This document shows positions 23,001-30,017 of a stretch of DNA of 64,000 nucleotides, one piece after another. This stretch comes from Zygaena filipendulae. Taxonomy: Eukaryota > Arthropoda > Insecta > Lepidoptera > Zygaenidae. Made by a program: the position numbers and the translations under genes. Each line of letters begins with the position of its first letter. Position 1 is the stretch's first letter. The DNA lies in NCBI GenBank assembly GCA_907165275.2, contig OU015669.1, forward strand, positions 518,501 to 582,500. The letters run 5' to 3'. A model generated the notes under the pieces. That model worked only from the letters and a program-made list of their open reading frames with translations. It searched no databases and was not told the DNA's origin.

Positions 23001-25012
23001 TCTGGCGTATCCATCAGCATTGTATACGCATAACGCCGATAGTAGTTCGAAGACCTGAAAAAACAAACAACTATGTTATAATCACAATCAATCAGTCAGT
23101 GCGCCGTTTAATTTTACACTTTTTGAATCCCCAGTAGAATACACGTGTTCGAAAATTGAGAGGAGTCGAATTCAAAACGGCAATTTTTTTTTTATGTCTA
23201 TTCACGCTAACACCTTAGCTGAGAGCAAAAATAAACTTATAGATTTTCTTCTTCTTCATTAATAATGGCGTCTATAATTATAATTTGCCAATGACAATGT
23301 TTCTTAATAATAAAAATCTCTTCATCTACTTCTTCAATTATGGCGAAACGCCAATGACAATGTTAGATTGTTCCCCAAGTTAAAACATGGCTCTCTTAAA
23401 AGCCAGTTCCCTGCTTAGGGTCCAAAATAGATGCTGAAAAGTGACTGAAATAACGAAGACAACGTGACACGCGTGTTTTCGGTACGGCTTTCACTCTTCA
23501 ACAACCATAAACTTAGTTGTATTGTCTTCATTGCCATCACATCGTCATGATCATTGTTATGGTCATGGTCACCATCATCGTCGTCACTGACACAAATTTC
23601 TTTGCAAATTACTGATCCCGAGGCAATGCCGAAACAAACATTAGGTATTTAACAAAATTTGATTTCTCGTTAAGTTTGGTAAAACGACAAAAAAGAGTTG
23701 TGATTTTTCGTGGAGGTACTGGGATTTGAACCCAGGACTTTCAGCATGCGAAGCAGACACTCTACCACTGAGTTATACCCCCGATAGGAAAATGACCGAA
23801 ACAATTGAACGGGTGAAATATAATTCTCACCTCACATAACATCCCTAAAGACAATATCCAATATCATAAATCCTAAGAGAACCTTATATTATTTTCTGTA
23901 CCTACTCCTGAAAACGTGTCTGCAAAATTTTATCATAATTGGTTGAGTAGTTAAGACGTGTAAGCATAACAAGTAAATAAGAATCAAACTCACTTTCGCA
24001 TTTACAATATCGGTAACGATTCACTCAGTAGGATTTGTCAGTCACCTTAAGGTTGCCTGGAAAAGATTGCCTCTAGCCATAAGGCCGCTTTTTGCTCTGT
24101 TCTTCCTTTTTGTTTATTTGACACTAGCTGTGCCCCGCGGTTACACCCGCGATAATTTCAGAGTTCCCACGGGAATTCTGGGATAAAAAGTACCCTATGT
24201 CCTTCTCTATACCCCTGACAACATGCATGCCAAATTTCATCCAAATCCGTTCAGCCGTTTTTGCGTGATTGAGTAATAAACATCCAAACATCCACACTTT
24301 CACATTTAAAATATTAGTAGGATGACCAGCATGTCTTTTTTAATATCGAGTTCCAGATGGAATTTAAAAAAAATTGAAACATGAGTATCTAAGTTATACC
24401 CTTAGTAATACAAAAAAAATAACCGCATTCAATTTGGTGCGGCAGTTTTTGCGCAGCACGAATACAAACATACAGACAGACAGACAGACAAAAATTCCAA
24501 AAACGGTATTTTTGGCTTCTATATCACTCATAGAGTCGCTTTAATTTATTTTTCTTATTTATCTCTCATGTACAGACATCGACCTGTTGCAATCCTACTA
24601 ATATTATAAATGTGAAAGTGTGGATGTTTGGATATTTGGATGATTGGATGTTTGGATGTTTGTTACTCAATCACGCAAAAACGGCTGCACGGATTTGAAT
24701 GAAATTTGGCATGCACATTGTCAGGAGTACAGAGAAGGTCATAGGGTACTTTTCATCCCGGAATTCCCGCGGGAACTCCGAAATTACCGCGGGTGAAACC
24801 GCGGGGCACAGCTAGTTTTATTATACGTATACATATATACAATATTTTTAGTTTTTTTTGCCCCAAAAGAGGCAATAAATTATAATAGAATTTGATTATT
24901 TACCTGCTTCTTGACGGGCGCTGCGGGCGAGGTGAGCGCCGCTGCCAGTTTCCCCGCGTACTCCGCATGCTCCACTATGTAATCCAGGCCGACGCGACTC
25001 TCCATGTCAGAC
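9665..25012 (-). CDS. form3: Formin of the INF2 / Form3 class (5' end missing)
   Basis: Actin nucleator and elongator. Visible exons in transcript order: 24904-25012, 22974-23054, 21625-21784, 20735-20768 (34 bp), 17954-18092, 17133-17312, 16670-16784, 16378-16580, 16139-16243, 15825-15985, 15551-15739, 15064-15190, 14773-14925, 14225-14422, 13909-14031, 13543-13669, 12787-12915, 12318-12455, 11743-11905, 11476-11600, 11144-11251, 9665-11061. All phases close, giving about 1,420 aa. DID armadillo part: [70 protein letters not shown]. The match to INF2 DID is close. Then come FH1, FH2, a WH2/DAD-like [12 protein letters not shown] and a Lys/Ser/Arg-rich tail ending RASIK. The first exon shown starts in mid-codon and corresponds to about residue 130 of INF2, so roughly 100-150 N-terminal residues lie upstream, in the gap, or outside the window. 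Human INF2 acts at the ER and mitochondria; whether this holds here is unknown. Confidence 0.92.
11743..11905 (-). CDS. form3: Formin exon coding an extreme Pro/Ala-rich segment
   Basis: Exon of 163 bp in the post-FH2 tail, strikingly GC-rich against an AT-rich background. Translation is [19 protein letters not shown], then alternating Ala-Pro-Ser-Pro runs, ending PDEPPAKPK. Splice sites are CTGCATCAG|AC and CCGAA|GTAAGC, and phases agree with both neighbours. It offers profilin or SH3/WW ligands outside the FH1. Confidence 0.85.
12787..12915 (-). CDS. form3: Formin exon with WH2/DAD-like motif
   Basis: Encodes [20 protein letters not shown] followed by [20 protein letters not shown]. The SLLLDIRNG core resembles the WH2/DAD motif that lets INF2 bind actin monomers, sever filaments and contact its own DID. 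It directly follows the FH2, as in INF2. Confidence 0.8.
13295..13480 (-). mobile_element. 3' fragment of a non-LTR retrotransposon (LINE)
   Basis: Carries the phrase CGTCCACTGCTGGACTTAGG followed by a CTCTACCAAGGATC and a ACCTTCACCGAG...GTCCACCTCGTAG segment, typical of LINE 3' ends in Lepidoptera. A related fragment in plus orientation is at 58340-58460. It lies in a formin intron and has no intact ORF. The clade is not assigned. Confidence 0.55.
13543..16580 (-). CDS. form3: Formin FH2 domain exons
   Basis: Nine exons and the 3' part of a tenth code the actin-nucleating FH2 dimer. It starts at [20 protein letters not shown] (exon 16378-16580), runs through [11 protein letters not shown] (containing the conserved Ile), [18 protein letters not shown] and [11 protein letters not shown], then [20 protein letters not shown] with the conserved FH2 lysine and [20 protein letters not shown]. 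It ends in coiled-coil-like residues and [16 protein letters not shown]. The region is complete and has no stop or frameshift, so it should be active. Confidence 0.9.
16378..16784 (-). CDS. form3: Formin FH1 proline-rich exons
   Basis: Two exons (16670-16784 and 16378-16580) code a short FH1: [14 protein letters not shown], then [20 protein letters not shown] and [17 protein letters not shown]. These polyproline tracts bind profilin-actin. The intron falls inside the polyproline region (phase 1, Gly codon). The antisense strand shows an apparent glycine-rich ORF here, which is only the shadow of the proline codons. Confidence 0.88.
17521..17757. mobile_element. Foldback MITE, copy 1 (GCACTCAGAGTC ends)
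   Basis: Almost the whole 237 bp is one inverted repeat: GCACTCAGAGTCGACTTTAA at the left reappears inverted at the right (TTAAAGTCGACTCTGAGTGC), with TTAATTGGCATTTAA near the centre. Further copies are at 40800-41042 and, deleted, at 48061-48174. It lies in a formin intron. Confidence 0.85.
18150..18245 (+). repeat. GC-rich dispersed element, divergent copy
   Basis: GTGGGCGGGCGGCTCGTTTG, CACCCGTGCAGGGTGCGCG and GGCGCGGCGAGCG follow the same order as the better-preserved copies at 27835-28040 (minus) and 52436-52640 (plus). It lies in a formin intron just upstream of the exon at 17954-18092. Confidence 0.45.
19542..19731 (+). mobile_element. Non-autonomous Helitron, full length
   Basis: Starts TCCTACTAATATTATAAATG after an A and ends GGGGCACAGCTAG before a T. 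The terminal hairpin is CCGCGGTTGAAACTGCGG. TC at the 5' end, CTRR at the 3' end, a hairpin just inside it and A|T insertion are the defining Helitron features. 190 bp, no ORF of its own. Confidence 0.85.
20409..20680 (-). mobile_element. tRNA-derived SINE
   Basis: On the minus strand the head reads GGCGACCCGATTGGCGTAGT with a pol III A-box-like stretch, followed by B box GGTTCGATTCCC near 20602-20613. An unrelated body follows, then an ATT-rich tail near 20413-20430. This head-body-tail order is that of a SINE. It lies in a formin intron. Confidence 0.75.
21241..21480 (+). mobile_element. Non-autonomous Helitron, TCTAATATATATAAATCACG subfamily
   Basis: Begins TCTAATATATATAAATCACG with the CACGTGTCACG segment and ends GCGGGGGACAGCTAG before T, with a CCGCGGATTAAATCGCGG hairpin. 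It is the plus-strand relative of the tandem array at 25674-26377. Confidence 0.8.
22603..22957. mobile_element. TIR MITE, copy 1 (TATACAACGTGTTAATGAAT ends)
   Basis: A perfect inverted repeat of about 30 bp starting TATACAACGTGTTAATGAAT bounds a 355-bp element with a GC-rich centre (GCTGCGGGCGGCGTACG). A second copy is at 50757-51104. It ends 17 bp from the formin exon 22974-23054, inside the intron next to the donor site. Confidence 0.85.
23243..23512 (+). repeat. Dispersed repeat, uninterrupted copy
   Basis: Spans CTTCTTCTTCATTAATAATG to GGCTTTCACTCTTCAACAAC. The same sequence is found inverted at 55785-56365, where a CRE-MITE interrupts it. The family is unknown and no ORF is visible. 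Confidence 0.75.
23711..23782 (-). tRNA. tRNA-Ala (anticodon CGC), probable
   Basis: The minus strand folds into a cloverleaf. The acceptor GGGGGTA pairs with TACCTCC plus discriminator A. The D arm is ACTC/GAGT, the anticodon loop is TTCGCAT (CGC) and the T arm is CTGGG TTCAAAT CCCAG. One T-T mismatch sits in the anticodon stem, and the A box has TAACTC instead of TAGCTC. B box GGTTCAAATCC is perfect, and a T run lies about 18 bp after the 3' end as a pol III terminator. It is inside a formin intron, same strand. It could be a tRNA pseudogene because of the two deviations. Confidence 0.78.
24124..24322 (-). mobile_element. Non-autonomous Helitron, full length
   Basis: On the minus strand it runs from TCCTACTAATATT to GGGGCACAGCTAG, with a GCGGGTGTAACCGCG hairpin. 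Flanks are A at the 5' end and T at the 3' end. Confidence 0.82.
24593..24815 (+). mobile_element. Non-autonomous Helitron, full length
   Basis: Begins TCCTACTAATATTATAAATG after A and ends CGCGGGGCACAGCTAG before T, with a CCGCGGGTGAAACCGCGG hairpin. A short GGATGTTTGGATATTTGGAT tandem expansion follows the 5' end. Confidence 0.85.
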
Positions 25013-25450
25013 CTGGAGGCAAGAGATTAGTGGAACTCATACGTAACTCTATGTTGTCACTAGGCGAGCCTCCACGGTTTCACTGGCGTTAATTTCAGAG
25101 CGCCCGCGGGAGTTTCGAGATAAAAAGTAACTCTTATGTCACTCGGGAACACTACAGTGTGTTGTTGTGTGTTTGCGTCCTATGAGTGAAATAAATTTTA
25201 AAATTGGTTGAGTAGTTCTTGAGAAAAAGATAAACATCTATAAACTACCGTTACCCTCAATACCTGTTAATATATATGTTTAGTTGTTGTATACAACAAT
25301 ATGCTGTAAATCTTTGTGTTGTGTCAAATAAAGTTTATCAATTCAATTCAATTCAACTAGATACCTGCCAAATTTCAACTTCAGGGGTCAATGGTTTTCA
25401 AAATTTCGTGTTTACTCATTGAGAGACTTTTCGCTTTTATATACCTACTA

Positions 25451-25662
25451 CGATCTATACTAATATTATAAAAAGGAAAGATTTGATTTTTTGATTGTTT
25501 GTTTGTTTGTTACGATTTAACTCAAAAACTACTGGACCGATTAAAAAAAAAATTCACCATTAGAAAGCTACATTATCCTTGAGTAACATAGGCTATATTG
25601 TAATCCGTAATTCCAGCGGAAACTCCGAAATTATCGCGGGTGAAACCGCACGGGACAGCTAA
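25451..25662 (+). mobile_element. Helitron-like copy, variant 3' end
   Basis: Starts near ATCTATACTAATATTATAAA and ends GCGGGTGAAACCGCACGGGACAGCTAA, where CTAA replaces CTAG but still fits CTRR. It stands just left of the inverted tandem array. Confidence 0.7.
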
Positions 25663-25673
25663 TATATTATATA

Positions 25674-26377
25674 CTAGCTGTCCCCCGCGATTTCATCTGC
25701 GGAAATTCGGAGTTCCCGCGGAGGTTGCGGGAAAAAAGTACTCTACTCCTTCTTTGTACCCCGACATTAGTTTACGGTGATTAGCTGTTCCCCGCATTAG
25801 CCCCGGAGTTCCCGCGGGAATTCCGGGATAAAAACTATCCTATCTTTTAAGTTGGACCATATTATAAATGGTTACAAAATTTTATCAAAATCCATTTAGT
25901 AGTTTCAGAGTCCATCGCGGACAAATAACGTGACACGTGATTTATATATATTTGACTGACTAGACTGTCCCCCGCGATTTCATCCGCGGTAATTTCGGAG
26001 TTCCCGCGGGAATTCCGGGATGAAAACTATCCTATCTCTTAAGTTGAATCAAATACAGTAGTTTCGGAGTTCATCTCGGACAAACAACGTGACACGTGAT
26101 TTATATATATTAAGACTAGCTGTCCCCGCGATATCATCCGCGGTAATGTCGGAGTTCCCGCGGGACTCTACGCCCTTCTTTGTACCCCGACAGTAGTTTA
26201 CGGTGATTAGCTGTTCCCCGCATTAGTGCCGGAGTTCACGCGGGAATTCCGGGAAAAAACTATCCTATCTTTTAGGTTTGACCATATAAATGGTTACAAA
26301 ATTTTATCAAAATCCGTTCAGTAGTTTCGGAGTCCATCGCGGACAAACAACGTGACACGTGATTTATATATATTAGA
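25674..26377 (-). mobile_element. Tandem array of three Helitrons
   Basis: Three minus-strand units in a row start at about 25674, 25964 and 26114 (CTAG or CTAGACTGTCC 3' ends) and close with CACGTGATTTATATATATTA 5' ends. Units 1 and 3 carry an internal extra 3' end (TTACGGTGATTAGCTGTTCC). About 700 bp, no ORF. Confidence 0.75.
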
Positions 26378-27590
26378 TATTATATGTATTAGTATGTATT
26401 ATAGTAGTATTACTAACTTTTTACGGATTAAATGACAAGAAAAAAATGCGAATTTTCAATTACCTACTTAGATATTATGTTTCTCTCAAATTAATGGGCT
26501 TCATAAATATAAAATACTCATACAACATACTTGATTTCTGACGTTGCGTATTTTTGTGACACTGAATTAATCATTGCTGAGTAATAAATAGGTACAGTAA
26601 TAAATATGAACTTTCAAGCTTAGTCGAAAAGGAGGCTCTATACCAACAGATCACAGGGTCAGGTATAGGAGCCTACATAAAATTTTTATTTACCGCATTT
26701 TATGCTCGCTTACATTGCTCATAGAAACAGGTCATTTGTAAAAATTAACTATTGACTAATAAATATTTTATCTATATACTTACCTAAGGTAGATAATATT
26801 GTATAAATTTGTGTAAAATTAGAGTTTTAAGAAGTTGGCAAATTAAATTTAACATGGAAAAAAAATACAGTATCATAAGTTTCATGAAACTTTTTTCAAC
26901 TAACGTAGGTACTTATAAATTTTCCTGTGTTAACAGACTTCCGATTTTAATTGGCCATACTAAAATCCGATTGACGTGAGCCTTTCGCCCTTTGGATTTT
27001 TATTAATTTTGTAGATTTATAATTTACAGTAAAAATTAGTCACTTTATTTATAAAATTTCGATATTATTTTTAAATAGGCCTTTTAGTCTACAGTCCTAC
27101 TTCCTCGGCTACAGAGCTGCTCAAACTTTTTTGGGACAACCTGTATATCCATTTTATAGTTATCTACTGTGATATAATGGGTCGTAAAAGTACAATCACA
27201 ATGGGACGTAATAAAATGTGCCAAAGCACTTAAACTATAATATTAAAGTTCGAAATTAGAATTTCAATTAAGTATGAGTTCCTATACTTACATAATAATT
27301 ATCTTATATATATAGATCTACATCATAAAACATGTGTTCTTTTTAACCAACTCCAAAAAAGGAGGAGAATCTCTAGCAGTTTTCTGTTTTACTGAAAATT
27401 TATATTTATGTAGGTAGATATTTTACATTATGAACTTATGTAAATAGTTTTATGTCTAGAATAAAATAAGTTAAATTCCCAAGGTAAGTATTATTTGAGG
27501 ATTTAAGTTAACATAAGCAGATAAAATGTTATTTACGTACGCCTAATACGGAACCCCAAAACTACAACATTTCCATAGCCTTAAACCGCT
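26378..27590. other. AT-rich DNA without recognised genes
   Basis: No coding exon or known repeat family could be supported. GT/AG sites occur but flank no open coding stretch. It may be 5' intron of the formin if the first exons lie further right. Confidence 0.4.
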
Positions 27591-27834
27591 AATTGATTGA
27601 AAAATATCAACAGGTTGTTGATTCTATCGCCGAGTCGTAAAGTCGCACGAGTTTCTTTCGACGTGCGTGGGCGTCGCAAACGGAGTTCCATCATCCATGA
27701 TCGACATCACAAACCAAGCACGTTTTTGTGTAGTGATGTGACGTTCTATTTTGAATTGTACCACCCCGTTTTTAGGTAGGCCTGGGTCAAAGAATACTAA
27801 CAATTACAGAGTCAACACTCTTCAACACGCCACG

Positions 27835-28040
27835 ACGCTTCAAAGCGGCAAGTCTAGAGGTAATAGCGGTGTAGACTTTTGTGTCGGACAATATCAACTT
27901 GAATGTGTCCCCCCGCCCGCCGCGCCCCGCCACGAGCCCTACGCCACACACACACAACCCGCACGTGTGCACACACGCCGCCCGCCCGCAGTGGTGGTGG
28001 AGAGTTCGTTCGGTTTCTTGTAAGGAGTGTCACGTATGTG
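27835..28040 (-). repeat. GC-rich dispersed element
   Basis: Minus strand reads GTGACACTCCTTACAAG..., then GTGTGTGCACACGTGC, GGCGGGGCGCGGCGGGCGG, CACATTCAAGTTGATATTGT and CCTCTAGACTTGCCGC. The same blocks, in the same order, occur in plus orientation at 52436-52640. A 61-aa ORF crosses it, but its frame is not kept in the other copy. Confidence 0.7.
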
Positions 28041-28108
28041 TCAGGACACCGAATCGATATTTAGATAGTAACAACTGCTATTCCATGGAAACAATGCTTA
28101 ATGCTTAA

Positions 28109-29134
28109 TTAATAATCCGTGTTTCTACCGCGAACACTAACAACACAAGAACATCGGTTTGGCATACTCAAAATGAGTTCATCCAAATCACGCTGTGGAA
28201 TGGCCGCCCATGTTCGTTGCAACAACAAAAAAAGGTCTTCTTGCGACTGGATACCCTCCATATTCGGCAGAGCTCTTCTCTGTAGCATATTCCATGCATG
28301 CAAAATCGGGTTCAAGTCTGGCGACTGAGCAGGCCAGGGCAGGACATTGATGTTAGCTGCGGCAAGAGTCTGTCTTACAACTCTTGCGGTGTGCGGTCGT
28401 GAATTATCATGCATTAACTGAAATAAGGGACCGATTTGCACTTGTAGAGGAACGATGACGTCTGATACAATCGTCTCAGCATAAATTTGAGCGTTGAGGT
28501 TGCCTCTGATCCAAATCAACTCAGTTCTTCCGCCGATCCAAATACCCGCCCATACCATGGTGGTTCCACCACTATAAGGATGGACTTCCTGGCAGGATTT
28601 TAATCGCTGTTGGCGTCCAGGGGTTCTGCAGTGTCGTATACGTCTTGTATCCGGTCTCATATCAAAACGAGACTCATCAGAAAAGCACACGAAACGCCAT
28701 TGTTCTTCTGCCCAATTTCTGTGTTCAAGAGCCCATTGATATCGAATCCTACGATTGTGCATTGCTATAGGTGGTACCCGTAGCGGTCTTCGGGAATGAA
28801 GGTTCACTTCATGCAAGCGGTTTCTGACTGTTTGGTCGTTAATTAAGTTCCCTGAAGAGTGATGAAGCCTCACGGCTAACATCATGGCGGTTATTGTTGG
28901 AGCTCTTCGAGTTACGATTTGAATGTATCGGTCTTGTCTCCGTGTGGTGCAGCGATACCGTCCTCCATGGCGCTCAGCCACGGTACCAGTGCTTCGGTAA
29001 CGTGTCCAAAGTCGACTGATAACACTCTGACTTGTATTCAGAGCTAAAGCCACAGTACGTTGCCGGGAACCAGCTTCTATCATTCCCACGGCTCTGAGCA
29101 TTTCTTCCCTGCTTAAATGACGTCGCCGCTCCAT
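28109..29134 (-). CDS. Tc1/mariner-type transposase, probably inactive
   Basis: ORF of 341 aa from the ATG at 29134 (MERRRHLSREEM); an upstream in-frame ATG at 29236 would add 34 unlikely residues. The N-terminal half has two helix-turn-helix-like regions (SQSVISRLWTRY; TAMMLAVRLHHSSG; TVRNRLHEVNLHSRRP). The catalytic domain shows CFSDESRF (Asp153), TTMVWAGIW and MHDNSRPHTARV (Asp243), then SPDLNPILHAWNML. The third catalytic acid, Glu or Asp in the NPIE motif 34 residues after the second Asp, is Leu278 here, coded by TTG. The frame is otherwise uninterrupted, which suggests a fairly recent insertion or selection on the protein. Clear terminal inverted repeats were not found. It could be a decaying transposon or, less likely, a domesticated protein. 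Confidence 0.9.
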   Translation of the reverse strand: MERRRHLSREEMLRAVGMIEAGSRQRTVALALNTSQSVISRLWTRYRSTGTVAERHGGRYRCTTRRQDRYIQIVTRRAPTITAMMLAVRLHHSSGNLINDQTVRNRLHEVNLHSRRPLRVPPIAMHNRRIRYQWALEHRNWAEEQWRFVCFSDESRFDMRPDTRRIRHCRTPGRQQRLKSCQEVHPYSGGTTMVWAGIWIGGRTELIWIRGNLNAQIYAETIVSDVIVPLQVQIGPLFQLMHDNSRPHTARVVRQTLAAANINVLPWPAQSPDLNPILHAWNMLQRRALPNMEGIQSQEDLFLLLQRTWAAIPQRDLDELILSMPNRCSCVVSVRGRNTDY

Positions 29135-29770
29135 AATAACGTTGGTTTTAATCAGTAGTAGGGAAACAGTAGCACTAATAATGTCTTCAATGCGTTGTAT
29201 GTTTTTATAGGGAAAATATTGACAGCTGATTTTCATCTTTTACTCGAATTTGATTGACAGTTCCTGATTCAAATTATGTAATGCACCAAAAAGGATCCAT
29301 ATAAATTTATAAAATCATTAATTTATTACAAAGCCACATCCCAATCTCAAGAAATCCGCATAAAAATGCTTGATCCCTAGACACTTTTGATGTGTGTAGT
29401 TTTTAATTAAAGTACTTAAGATATAATCTAAAATGACACCCAGAGGCTTCGCTGGTACTTAAATTATCATAACGTTCCATGAAACTTTTTTTGCCACCTT
29501 GTTTGCATAAGCACACAAAATTATTAATAAAGCTATTTGCAAAATCACCATCAATTAGTACAAATTTGAATGTTTAAATACATAAAATTGATGATATATC
29601 TACTAGTAAAAAATTCCAAACGGTTCGCCAGTTTGATCGTTTTGTAATCTGTCATCTCTGGTATTTAATAAAATAAATTGATTATTTATTTATAATAACT
29701 CATAATAATTTGCGTTGGAAGAAAGTATCGCAATCGTGTGTGTGTCTTTCAAGTCTCACTATATAACAAA

Positions 29771-29904
29771 CTAGCTGGTTCCCCGTGGTATCACCCGCGG
29801 TAATTTCAGAGTTCCCGCGGGAATTCCGGATTAAAATATAGCTTATGTTACTGAGGAATAATGTGGCTTTCTAATGATGAAAGAATTTTTGAAATCGCTC
29901 CTTT
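29771..29904 (-). mobile_element. Helitron 3' portion
   Basis: CTAGCTGGTTCCCCGTGG then ACCCGCGGTAATTTCAGAG and TTCCCGCGGGAATTCC. The 5' TC end is not seen. Confidence 0.65.
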
Positions 29905-29951
29905 AGTTTAATTTCTATTTTAATGTAATGTTTTTCTTTAAGCCAAATAAA

Positions 29952-29953
<2 letters not shown>

Positions 29954-30015
<62 letters not shown>
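29954..30015. repeat. (ATT)n microsatellite
   Basis: About 20 uninterrupted ATT units, preceded by AATAAAA. Confidence 0.95.

Positions 30016-30017
<2 letters not shown>

Noticed and set aside
29954..30015. (ATT)n tract as a CRISPR-like or regulatory array
   Set aside because: It is a plain trinucleotide microsatellite; there are no CRISPR-type spacers, and this is animal DNA.
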